This document shows positions 1-5,840 of a DNA stretch of 7,850 nucleotides, one piece after another. Source of the DNA: Candidatus Electrothrix marina (GTDB lineage Bacteria > Desulfobacterota > Desulfobulbia > Desulfobulbales > Desulfobulbaceae); contig MTKS01000061.1 in the NCBI GenBank assembly GCA_004028495.1, forward strand, positions 1-7,850. The letters are read 5' to 3'. Position 1 is the first letter of the stretch. Every line of letters begins with the position of its first letter. Under the pieces are notes generated by a model. The model searched no databases, was not told the origin of the DNA, and saw nothing but the letters and a program-made list of their open reading frames with translations. The position numbers were made by a program, and so were the translations under genes.

Positions 1-108
1 AATATTAGATGCACGAAATTCTGTGATTCATGTGGTAAAACAATAATTAATCAAAATTTTTTCGTGAAACCAAAGTTTTGCACAAAATGTGGTGACAAGT
101 TGCAGTAA
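1..108 (+). CDS. C-terminal end of a zinc-ribbon protein (partial, 5' end outside window)
   Basis: Reading frame 1 is open from the first base and ends at TAA (106-108), leaving 35 visible residues. They contain cysteines at visible positions 4, 8, 11, 27 and 30. The pairs FCDSCGK and FCTKCGD sit 15 residues apart, which is the C-x2-C ... C-x2-C pattern of a small zinc ribbon of the kind often found at one end of bacterial membrane or regulatory proteins. The ribbon very probably binds one zinc ion; the function of the whole protein cannot be told because the rest lies upstream of the window. The stretch is AT-rich compared with the genes to its right. It converges on the HyuA-type gene, with a shared hairpin between the two. 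Confidence 0.72.
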   Translation, partial: NIRCTKFCDSCGKTIINQNFFVKPKFCTKCGDKLQ

Positions 109-189
109 CTATTTTATATGACTGCTCAAATGGGAGACGAACCCCGTTAAATTCAAGAGAACAAGTCGCATAAGATTGCTATGTGCAAC

Positions 190-232
190 AAAAAAGGCCG
201 ACAACTTCTGTTGCCGACCCGGCCTTCTCTTT
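190..232. terminator. Bidirectional intrinsic terminator between convergent genes
   Basis: Read on the minus strand, 219-210 and 205-196 form a 10-bp stem (two G-U wobbles) around an AGAA loop, followed at once by six U (195-190); this is a textbook terminator for the HyuA-type gene ending at 280. On the plus strand those wobbles become A/C mismatches. There, AAGGCCG (194-200) can instead pair with CGGCCTT (220-226), with an inner CAAC/GTTG stem, followed by a T-rich run ending at 233. The same DNA can therefore stop both the zinc-ribbon transcript and the HyuA transcript. The minus-strand version is the stronger one. Confidence 0.8.
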
Positions 233-279
233 TGCATTGAATACCAAACAAGCTTATCCTGGCCGAAAGAACGGCGTGT

Positions 280-1992
280 TTAAAACAGCCGCGCACCGTC
301 ATTTTCCCGGCTAATCAAAGCCGCTCCGACCGCATTCCCCACTTCATAATGCTCAGGAAAACGAACAGTGGTGTGCAAACGCTCAGCCACAGCAGGCAGA
401 AAACAGCGTGCCGCCGCACCAATCCCGATAATCGGCACCTTCACCGCAACCCGGAGAGAGAACAGCTCGTTATCCATGCTGCTCAGGAAGGGAGCCGCCT
501 CGACATCCTGCCAGACCTTACGCCCGAGATAATCAAGAATGATGCCCTCAATGGTTTTTTCCGCTTCCGCCACCACCTGAAGACAGAGGGCCTCAATACT
601 CATATCCAAGGAGGCGGCCAAGGCACGGGCCCCGTGCTCGGCCTGCTCCTTACTGCCGATATCCAGTTTACCCAAGACATGCAGGGCATCGGTCGGGGTG
701 AAACCGGCCATCCTGACCTGCTGAAGATAGGCCAAACGCTCCAGCCGCTTTTCAAGAAGGATCCCAGACAGGCCGGTTTGTTGAGTCAGCGTCTCTAAAT
801 TGGCCGGACCATGCTCCCGGAGACAAAAGAGTATCTCATCCTCGCTGACGACCTCATCGCTCAATCCCTCAACCGGCAGAATCACGGCATTACGCAGCCC
901 GCAGCCCAGCCATTGCTCAGGATCCGGCACATCCTCGGTCATGCAGAGAGGCTGGACCCGGTTCGCCTCAAGGCGAATCTTCGGTCGTTGACCGCAACCG
1001 CCTTCCTGTTCCAGGGAACAATCATGATCTGATGAACAGATAACATGGGCATCTCCGCCGCCCGCAGCGGTGTACATATCAATGGCCTCCACATGGGTCT
1101 GCCATTGCCCGATCCGACAGCCTTCATTGCTCAGGACCGGGTGCCCGTCCCGGATCATGCAGACATCGGTGGTCGTGCCGCCCACATCAACAATCAAAGC
1201 AGTGGGCTCTCCGGCTGTACAGCCAAAACGAGCCGTGGCTGCCGGACCGCTGGCCATAGTAATTGCGGCACGTCGGACCGCTGTGTCCAGCCCGGCCCCT
1301 TTGCCGTTCCCGCAAATAATGGTCACCGGACAATTCAAGCCCGCATTGAGCATGGAAATCTTGATGGAAGAAAGAAAGCTGATCATCAAGGGCATGAGCT
1401 TAGCATGCAGACAGGCTGTGGCAGCCCTGGCCCGCATGCCCGGATTACCGCTGACCTGATGGGAACAAAAGACGGGCTTAGGGTCAATCATAGTGATGGC
1501 CTCTTCAGCCACCAGCTCATGGGTAGGATTTTTGATAGACATGCCGCCGCAAACCGCATAGCTGTCCACCTCATCCTTCAGCCCGTGGACCGAATCAACC
1601 AAGCCCTCAATATCCAGGGGCTCATCCTCTTCCCCGGTGATTTTATGGCCGCCTTTAAGAAAGATATTAGCGGTAATGGGCAACTTGAAATGACGAACAT
1701 AGCCGAAGACCAGCAGCCCCACTCGGGCACCCCGATCTTCAACCACGGCATTGGTGGCCAAGGTCGTGGACACGGAAAGCCCGATAATATCTTCCGGGGC
1801 AATGTCCGAAGCAAGCAATTTCTTCAACACCCGCCCGACACCGATCCCCAGGTTATGATGGGTGGTCGGCTCCTTGGCCGAATGCACCACTTCCAAGGTG
1901 GCATCATCAATGAGGACCCCGTCGGTGCAGGTGCCTCCGGTATCTATGCCGATGCGGTAGCATCGGACGTATTCTCTTACCAGCTTGCCCAT
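280..1992 (-). CDS. HyuA-type hydantoinase/oxoprolinase family ATPase, orphan
   Basis: A 570-residue protein with the sugar-kinase/actin/Hsp70 type ATP-binding fold of the HyuA/oxoprolinase family. Visible motifs are phosphate-1 DTGGTCTD (17-24), an ASGPA segment (247-251), phosphate-2 DVGGTTTD (269-276), a GGG loop (311-313), GFTPTDALHVLG (430-441), IGIGAAA (522-528) and GNAVGAA (552-558). Family members hydrolyse ATP to open or close cyclic amides, or act as activating ATPases; the substrate here is unknown. No HyuB partner lies next to it. Between the ATPase halves are a cysteine-containing stretch (C319, C325, C333, C350, C364) and a segment resembling a winged helix (about 384-428). The start is the only ATG before the first motif; its Shine-Dalgarno site is weak. 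It lies 253 bases downstream of recO with its own candidate promoter and is followed by a good terminator. The family call is firm, the reaction is not. Confidence 0.9.
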   Translation of the reverse strand: MGKLVREYVRCYRIGIDTGGTCTDGVLIDDATLEVVHSAKEPTTHHNLGIGVGRVLKKLLASDIAPEDIIGLSVSTTLATNAVVEDRGARVGLLVFGYVRHFKLPITANIFLKGGHKITGEEDEPLDIEGLVDSVHGLKDEVDSYAVCGGMSIKNPTHELVAEEAITMIDPKPVFCSHQVSGNPGMRARAATACLHAKLMPLMISFLSSIKISMLNAGLNCPVTIICGNGKGAGLDTAVRRAAITMASGPAATARFGCTAGEPTALIVDVGGTTTDVCMIRDGHPVLSNEGCRIGQWQTHVEAIDMYTAAGGGDAHVICSSDHDCSLEQEGGCGQRPKIRLEANRVQPLCMTEDVPDPEQWLGCGLRNAVILPVEGLSDEVVSEDEILFCLREHGPANLETLTQQTGLSGILLEKRLERLAYLQQVRMAGFTPTDALHVLGKLDIGSKEQAEHGARALAASLDMSIEALCLQVVAEAEKTIEGIILDYLGRKVWQDVEAAPFLSSMDNELFSLRVAVKVPIIGIGAAARCFLPAVAERLHTTVRFPEHYEVGNAVGAALISRENDGARLF

Positions 1993-2055
1993 TTATCTGT
2001 CCGGAATGAATCAGGAATAATATTGAAAACCAGAATATCTTGATAAAAATAGAAT

Positions 2056-2084
2056 ATAGTAAACCAGCAGGGGAGGATTGTCCA
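2056..2084 (-). promoter_or_regulatory. Candidate sigma-70 promoter for the HyuA-type gene
   Basis: On the minus strand TGGACA (2084-2079, five of six consensus bases) and TACTAT (2061-2056, four of six) are separated by exactly 17 bases. Transcription would begin near 2049 and leave a leader of roughly 55 bases before the ATG at 1992. The rest of the 253-base gap between recO and this gene shows no convincing gene, and I found no clear terminator after recO, so read-through from the recO operon is also possible. Confidence 0.5.
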
Positions 2085-2245
2085 GTGTTGACTGAAGATT
2101 GAGCCTATAGCCGGAGGAGAGCTTGCTTTATCCCGGTGAGAATACATACAACTCCCTCTTGATAATCAGGTTTCATTGCTATTGCTGTGCAGTCGGAGAT
2201 ATGGGGGCTGTTATATCAATATACAGAAACCACTCGTTTTATCCG

Positions 2246-3046
2246 TCACTCCCCTGTCTTTTTGCCCCCGGTCCGTTTGCCTGTGATTTGCGAAAGAAAG
2301 CTCCAGGAATGGATGTCGCATTGCAAGAGGTACTTGGAGTAGCTGTATAAAACATACAGGCACTCGGAAGCAACGTTTTCAGGCATCTGCAAGCGATGCA
2401 TTTGCTTGGTCGTCATGCCTTGGGCTGTTTGGAGGAACTTGAGACTTTGCAGTGAAAGGGTGAAGCGGGAACGGGTTGCATTGCCGCTGCAACGGCTGCA
2501 AAGAAGGGTGCCGTTGCCGGGCTGAAGGACAAAGCTGAGCCCTCTGTTTTTATCCGGCGAGCAGGAACAGGTCGCGCAGTGCTCCAGTCCGGGCCGGTAA
2601 CCGCAGGCATCAAGCAGATGAAGATGAAAAAAAACAACAGCGGGCAGTGGAGAAGCTCCGTGGTGAAGAGATTCCAGGAGCCAATGGAGTAAGGAAAAAA
2701 TCCGACTGTCCGGATCATGCTCTCCGGTAAAACGGAGAACGAGTTCATTGGCCAGCATTGCCGGACAATATCGTTGCCAGTCGGTCCGTAGGGAGAGGAA
2801 GGCTTCTTTCAGCTCCGCCTCGTTGAGAAAGTGGAGGCGGTTATGTTTGGCCGGTCGGTAGCTGATATCAAGCAGGGAAAACTCTTCCAGTTTGTTGACA
2901 AACCGTTTTTGCGAGCGTTTGGCTCCCTTGGCAATAGCGGAGAATCGCCCCATGTCCGGGCTGTACAGGGTAACAATTCTGTCCGATTCGCCGAAATCAA
3001 CATTTTTCAGGACAATGCATCCGGTACGGCAGGTTCGGTAGGGCAA
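2246..3046 (-). CDS. recO: DNA repair protein RecO
   Basis: RecO loads RecA onto SSB-coated single-stranded DNA, together with RecR, in the RecF gap-repair pathway and anneals complementary strands. The 266 residues match the family in length and layout. The N-terminal OB fold is at about 1-80, with the hallmark GESDRIVTLYSPDMGRFSAI at 19-38; a helical domain follows. A zinc site is formed by C157-x2-C160 and C183-x2-C186 after the GYRPGLEHC segment. The start is TTG at 3046: an in-frame TGA lies only four codons upstream (3058-3056), no other start codon fits the conserved N-terminus, and there is no clear Shine-Dalgarno site. It begins 5 bases after the rodZ-like stop codon, so translation is probably coupled to that gene. 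It is the last gene of the likely surA-like/rodZ-like/recO operon. The basic, glycine-lysine-rich tail (256-266) is of no known role. Confidence 0.95.
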   Translation of the reverse strand: MPYRTCRTGCIVLKNVDFGESDRIVTLYSPDMGRFSAIAKGAKRSQKRFVNKLEEFSLLDISYRPAKHNRLHFLNEAELKEAFLSLRTDWQRYCPAMLANELVLRFTGEHDPDSRIFSLLHWLLESLHHGASPLPAVVFFHLHLLDACGYRPGLEHCATCSCSPDKNRGLSFVLQPGNGTLLCSRCSGNATRSRFTLSLQSLKFLQTAQGMTTKQMHRLQMPENVASECLYVLYSYSKYLLQCDIHSWSFLSQITGKRTGGKKTGE

Positions 3047-3051
3047 GCCGG

Positions 3052-3801
3052 CTACTCAGATACGGAATCCTGTGCAGCAGTATCGTTGTCGGTTGCTTCA
3101 AGCCCTTCTTGCGCTGTTTCCGAGACAGGCTCCGTAACTGAAGGTGCTGAAGCCTCTTCCGATATGTTTCCGTCGGGCAGCATCTCAGCTTCAGACCCCG
3201 GCTCAGGTTTGACCGTGTGAGCGATCGCTGTCGCAGTGCTGATTTGAGTAGGCTCCTGTTCGGGAAAATACGCAAAGGGGTTCCAGCCTGTATACCAGCT
3301 GAAGAAGATAAGAAAGGCTATAATCAGCAAAAGGAGGCTGATGGCCCAGGTCGCCGATGAAATATGAGCCGGCTCGGCCAGTTGCTTTGTCGACAGTCCC
3401 TTTCTCTGCTGATTGAACGGGTTCTTTTCTCTGCTTGTTACATGTTGAGTTCGTTCTTCAAAAAACAAACGTGCCGCCTCTGCCCCGTCAATACCGAGAA
3501 ATTTGGCGTAAATAATTATCTGTCCCCGGATAAAGGTGTCTGCCGGCAGCTCATTATAGTTGCCAAGCTCAATGGAGGTCAGGTTGGAAGAAGAAATATT
3601 TGTTTCCTGCGAGATATCATGGATCGTCAAAGCCTTTTTTTCGCGTACCTGACGCAGGAGCCGGCCGATAGGCAGATTTTCGCTTTCCTGATGGGGAGCG
3701 TGCTCTTCCGGAGTTTCTCCGGTATGTTGTGAATCATTCGTTTCTTGTTTGCTCATCAACTGTTTGTCATTTAAAGTTATTGGATTTTCCGTATATTGCA
3801 T
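3052..3801 (-). CDS. RodZ-like membrane-anchored helix-turn-helix protein
   Basis: A 249-residue protein with a RodZ-type layout. An acidic, polar N-terminus (1-42) precedes a Cro/C1-like helix-turn-helix domain at about 44-112, with IGRLLRQVREKKALTIHDIS at 45-64 and the family-typical PADTFIRGQIIIYAKFLGI at 86-104. A basic linker is followed by one membrane span (about 151-170) and a short acidic periplasmic tail rich in Glu, Thr and Ser. RodZ ties MreB filaments to the cell-wall elongation machinery, and its helix-turn-helix contacts MreB rather than DNA. The larger beta-rich C-terminal domain of enterobacterial RodZ is absent. The start is uncertain: ATG at 3801 and ATG at 3756 (residue 16) are both possible and neither has a clear ribosome site. 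It lies 50 bases after the surA-like gene and 5 before recO. The role in cell shape is inferred from the family; a plain regulator is an alternative. Confidence 0.82.
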   Translation of the reverse strand: MQYTENPITLNDKQLMSKQETNDSQHTGETPEEHAPHQESENLPIGRLLRQVREKKALTIHDISQETNISSSNLTSIELGNYNELPADTFIRGQIIIYAKFLGIDGAEAARLFFEERTQHVTSREKNPFNQQRKGLSTKQLAEPAHISSATWAISLLLLIIAFLIFFSWYTGWNPFAYFPEQEPTQISTATAIAHTVKPEPGSEAEMLPDGNISEEASAPSVTEPVSETAQEGLEATDNDTAAQDSVSE

Positions 3802-3851
3802 GCAGGGAGGAGGTTAGTATAGCTGCCAACCCGATGTTTTTTTTGCGGCGA

Positions 3852-4853
3852 TCAGAGAATCTTAATATATGCCTCGCTTTGTATTTTCTCCAGCCATTTT
3901 TTATAGCGTTTTTCCGCTTCCTGTTTATACAGTTTATTGCGAATTTCCTCTTTAATATTCTCGTCAAGTACTCTTTCCCCGCCTTTTTTTTCCTGTCCGT
4001 TCGACAGAAGTTTGAAAAATATATAGCTGTCAGGACGTTCAATGACAGGGCTGATTTCTCCGGGTTGCAGTACTGTTACTGCCTTTCGCATGTACGCCGC
4101 CATTTCGTTTTTTTCAAAGATGCCCAAGTCGCCGCCGTCGGCAGCAGAAGGTAAATTTGAGTATTGGCGGGCAAGTTCTTTGAAGTCTTGCCCTTCTTTT
4201 GCAAGTTTATGTGCAGCTTCGACCCGTTTGCGAGCGTCTTCTTTCGCTGTCGGCAACCCGGAGGTTCGGGCCGTGTCAGTCCAGGATACGCCGAGCTGTA
4301 AAAGGTAATAGCCCTCTGCTCCGGCCTCCTTGCCGGTCTCCTTACTGTATTGCTGCTCAAAGTATCTCTGTATTTCTTCGTCCGGGACAACGACCTTGGA
4401 GCGGACCTCATAGTTAATCAACTTGCTGCGAAGGATCTGTTCCCGAAGGGTCTCTCGGTATTGGGCTTGGCTCAGGCCTGTATTTTTTAATTCTGCTTTA
4501 AAATCTTCGTCTGTGAAGCCGTTTCGTTGCAGCACCTGCTTCTGCGCGCGATCAATTTCTGCTTCAGCAACTGAAATATGGAGTGCGGCAGCTTGCTGTG
4601 TGAGCAGTTTATTTTCAATAAGCTGTGTTATAATTTTTTTTCGTGCCTGTTTCAGTGCTTCCTCGCGTTGTTCCGGAGGAGCTTCCTCGGTGATTTGTCG
4701 GAAAATCGCTTCACCGATCCTGTTGACATCGGAAAGCGTGATGACATCTTCGTTCACCACCGCAACACTGGAGTCGATAATCTCGGATCGGGCGACGGGC
4801 GTATGCGTGACGGATAAAAGAGTCAGTAGGATATATAACCAGCGTATTTTCAT
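3852..4853 (-). CDS. SurA-like periplasmic chaperone with one parvulin-type domain
   Basis: From ATG 4853 this is 333 residues: a signal peptide (MKIRW plus a hydrophobic core, cleaved near residue 23), a SurA-type N-terminal helical chaperone domain starting IIDSSVAVVNEDVITLSDVN (25-44), one parvulin-like domain (about 181-285, with DFKELARQYSNLPSAADGGDLG at 223-244), and a C-terminal helix (about 298-333) of the kind that packs onto the chaperone domain. SurA-like proteins escort unfolded outer-membrane proteins through the periplasm. E. coli SurA has two parvulin domains; here there is one. The two histidines usual in active parvulins (RHILV and GYHIIKL positions) read as Leu and Ile, so prolyl isomerase activity is doubtful. 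A TTG start 21 bases upstream (4874) is possible, but the ATG gives a normal signal peptide; neither has a strong ribosome site. First gene of the likely operon with the rodZ-like gene and recO. Confidence 0.87.
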   Translation of the reverse strand: MKIRWLYILLTLLSVTHTPVARSEIIDSSVAVVNEDVITLSDVNRIGEAIFRQITEEAPPEQREEALKQARKKIITQLIENKLLTQQAAALHISVAEAEIDRAQKQVLQRNGFTDEDFKAELKNTGLSQAQYRETLREQILRSKLINYEVRSKVVVPDEEIQRYFEQQYSKETGKEAGAEGYYLLQLGVSWTDTARTSGLPTAKEDARKRVEAAHKLAKEGQDFKELARQYSNLPSAADGGDLGIFEKNEMAAYMRKAVTVLQPGEISPVIERPDSYIFFKLLSNGQEKKGGERVLDENIKEEIRNKLYKQEAEKRYKKWLEKIQSEAYIKIL

Positions 4854-4909
4854 AGGATTTGAAGTCGTTTTCAAAAGGGCGATAAAAAAGCCGAGAACTC
4901 TGTGAGGCG

Positions 4910-4931
4910 GTGTAACATGTAACCATTACAC
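4910..4931. repeat. Inverted repeat GTGTAA-N10-TTACAC, possible operator
   Basis: GTGTAA (4910-4915) and TTACAC (4926-4931) are perfect complements with a 10-base spacer, the geometry of a dimeric regulator site. A direct repeat of GTAAC (4912-4916 and 4919-4923) lies within it. The element sits 57 bases upstream of the surA-like ATG and covers the -10 half of the only candidate promoter for that operon. No regulator can be named. Confidence 0.35.
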
Positions 4932-5020
4932 AAAACCTTGTAAAGACGCAATGCTTTTTAGAAGGAGAGCGGCGCAGGATGTGGAGAAGGAAGGGAGATG
5001 CGTAATCGAAGCACTTGGAT

Positions 5021-5045
5021 ACGGCTTCAGGCCGTTAACGTTTTT
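5021..5045 (+). other. Short hairpin followed by T run, isolated
   Basis: ACGGC (5021-5025) and GCCGT (5031-5035) form a 5-bp stem around a TTCAG loop, followed by TAACG and five T (5041-5045). It resembles a weak terminator on the plus strand, yet no plus-strand gene lies before it. It is upstream of the tlpA-like promoter, so it could insulate that promoter or end an unseen short RNA. The stem is short and chance is possible. Confidence 0.3.
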
Positions 5046-5081
5046 CTTTGTAAGAGAGCATGAATCGGATATGCTTCTTTG

Positions 5082-5109
5082 TTGACAAATTCATGAGGAT
5101 AGATATAAA
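5082..5109 (+). promoter_or_regulatory. Sigma-70-like promoter for the tlpA-like gene
   Basis: A perfect -35 box TTGACA (5082-5087) and a -10 box TATAAA (5104-5109, five of six consensus bases) are separated by 16 bases. Transcription would start near 5116 and leave a leader of about 60 bases before the ATG at 5179. This is the best promoter match in the window. Confidence 0.72.
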
Positions 5110-5136
5110 TACTGATGTAAACAAAAAAGTCGAGCT

Positions 5137-5150
5137 GATTATCATTATGC
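5137..5150. promoter_or_regulatory. Fur-like site in the tlpA-like leader
   Basis: Read on the minus strand this is GCATAATGATAATC, and the next base is A. It contains ATAATGATAATCA, which matches 13 consecutive bases of the 19-base Fur consensus GATAATGATAATCATTATC. In the hexamer model the first two repeats are present and the third is lost. It lies downstream of the predicted transcription start, where a bound repressor would block the tlpA-like gene. Iron control is inferred only from this match. Confidence 0.42.
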
Positions 5151-5167
5151 GTCAAAATATATCATGC

Positions 5168-5172
5168 GGGAG
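5168..5172 (+). promoter_or_regulatory. Ribosome binding site that sets the tlpA-like start
   Basis: GGGAG lies 6 bases before the ATG at 5179. Two in-frame upstream ATGs at 5164 and 5173 either precede this site or leave no room for it, so 5179 is the preferred start. That choice also gives a clean signal peptide beginning MNSIITKK. Confidence 0.65.
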
Positions 5173-5178
5173 ATGTTC

Positions 5179-5748
5179 ATGAATTCAATAATCACGAAAA
5201 AGACGTTCGTTGTGTGCGCTGTCTTGTTGCTGGCTCTGAGCAGCAGAGTGTCGGCTACACCTATGCCCGATTTTACACTGCCTTCCGCTGTGGACGGCAA
5301 AGATATCAGCAGTGACGACTTTAAGGGCAAGGTTTTGCTGGTGACCTTTTTTGCAACCTGGTGTCCCCCGTGTCGTCAGGAAATTCCTTCTCTTATTCGG
5401 CTCCAGAAAGATTTGTCCGCTAAAGGATTTTCCGTTCTCGGCCTTTCTCTTGACGATGGCGATGCCGATGTCGTCAATGATCTTGTCGAGCATGACAAGA
5501 TCAACTATCCCGTTTTGATGGCGGACAGCGAGGTTGTGAGCGGCTTTGGCGGAGTTACAGGAATCCCCACCTCTTTTCTGGTCGGTCATGATGGAAAGAT
5601 GATACGGTCTTATGCCGGATATGTTTCGCACGAACTTCTGAAACAGGATATCGAAGAAATTATTCCGCCGGAGGCGAAGAAAGAAAAAAAGGCAGCTACG
5701 ATTGAAAAGGATAAAAAAGGCCCGGAAACAAAGAGATCTGTCAAGTAG
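5179..5748 (+). CDS. Secreted TlpA/ResA-like thiol-disulfide oxidoreductase
   Basis: The 189-residue protein begins with a signal peptide (KK at 7-8, hydrophobic core 10-20, likely cut after SRVSA at about 26) with no lipobox cysteine, so it should be a soluble or weakly anchored periplasmic protein. The rest is an AhpC/TSA-Redoxin type thioredoxin fold: PDFTLPSAVDGKDIS (30-44), the active site WCPPC at 61-65 in the usual VTFFATWCPPCRQEIP context, and the cis-proline loop GVTGIPTSFLV at 125-135. TlpA/ResA proteins reduce disulfides, classically in apocytochrome c or in copper-site proteins; the partner here is unknown. A lysine- and glutamate-rich tail (165-189) follows the fold and is unusual. 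It has its own promoter and a possible Fur site. The next gene, a small exported cysteine protein, lies 92 bases downstream and is an attractive but unproven partner. Confidence 0.93.
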   Translation: MNSIITKKTFVVCAVLLLALSSRVSATPMPDFTLPSAVDGKDISSDDFKGKVLLVTFFATWCPPCRQEIPSLIRLQKDLSAKGFSVLGLSLDDGDADVVNDLVEHDKINYPVLMADSEVVSGFGGVTGIPTSFLVGHDGKMIRSYAGYVSHELLKQDIEEIIPPEAKKEKKAATIEKDKKGPETKRSVK

Positions 5749-5757
5749 TTTTTCGTA

Positions 5758-5786
5758 TTGACAAGACGTTGAGAACCGTTTACAGT
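5758..5786 (+). promoter_or_regulatory. Sigma-70-like promoter for the small exported protein
   Basis: A perfect TTGACA (5758-5763) and TACAGT (5781-5786, four of six consensus bases) are separated by 17 bases. The -35 box begins 10 bases after the tlpA-like stop codon. Transcription would start near 5793, so the small gene can be expressed apart from its neighbour. No terminator is visible between the two genes, so a joint transcript is possible as well. Confidence 0.65.
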
Positions 5787-5790
5787 AGAG

Positions 5791-5822
5791 ATTATTAATA
5801 TTTCCAAATCGTTTTTAATAAT
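5791..5822. repeat. Inverted repeat ATTATTAA / TTAATAAT in the leader of the small gene
   Basis: ATTATTAA (5791-5798) and TTAATAAT (5815-5822) are perfect 8-base complements separated by 16 bases. They begin at the predicted transcription start and end 8 bases before the ribosome site. They could be an operator or a weak AT-only stem in the messenger leader; AT richness makes a chance match plausible. Confidence 0.33.
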
Positions 5823-5840
5823 ATATTTCAGGAGATTGTC

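Larger units (their letters stand above)
4854..5178. other. Divergent intergenic region between the surA-like and tlpA-like genes
   Basis: These 325 bases separate two divergently read genes. On the right side they hold a good plus-strand promoter, a Fur-like core and a ribosome site, listed separately. On the left side only a weak minus-strand promoter is visible: TTTACA (4944-4939), 17 bases, then TACATG (4921-4916, three of six consensus bases), overlapping an inverted repeat. The centre carries an isolated hairpin. No gene of convincing length was found; a 21-codon reading frame at 4998-5063 is considered among the rejected items. Confidence 0.6.

Noticed and set aside
349..798. A 149-codon plus-strand open frame inside the HyuA-type gene
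   Set aside because: Antisense to the conserved C-terminal half of the HyuA protein, with low-complexity, basic composition and no family resemblance.
1045..2043. A 332-codon plus-strand open frame opposite the HyuA-type gene
   Set aside because: It lies almost wholly antisense to a gene with clear family motifs, its translation has no recognisable domain, and it has no promoter or ribosome site. It is a shadow of codon use on the other strand.
2208..2226. Imperfect palindrome CTGTTATATCAATATACAG downstream of recO
   Set aside because: The arms match only if one base is bulged out and the loop would be two bases. There is no U run, so it is neither a convincing terminator nor a clear operator.
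2123..2350. A 75-codon plus-strand frame in the recO/hyuA gap running into recO
   Set aside because: It overlaps the 3' end of recO on the opposite strand, has no good ribosome site, and its translation resembles no protein family.
3799..3820. GGAGG-like purine run just before 3820 on the plus strand
   Set aside because: It looks like a Shine-Dalgarno site, but the plus-strand frame that follows is antisense to the surA-like gene. On the minus strand, where the rodZ-like gene starts, the run reads CCTCC and cannot serve as a ribosome site.
4998..5063. A 21-codon plus-strand frame (MRNRSTWIRLQ...) preceded by AGGA at 6 bases
   Set aside because: It has a tolerable ribosome site but no promoter upstream, it contains the hairpin at 5021-5035, and so short a frame arises easily by chance.
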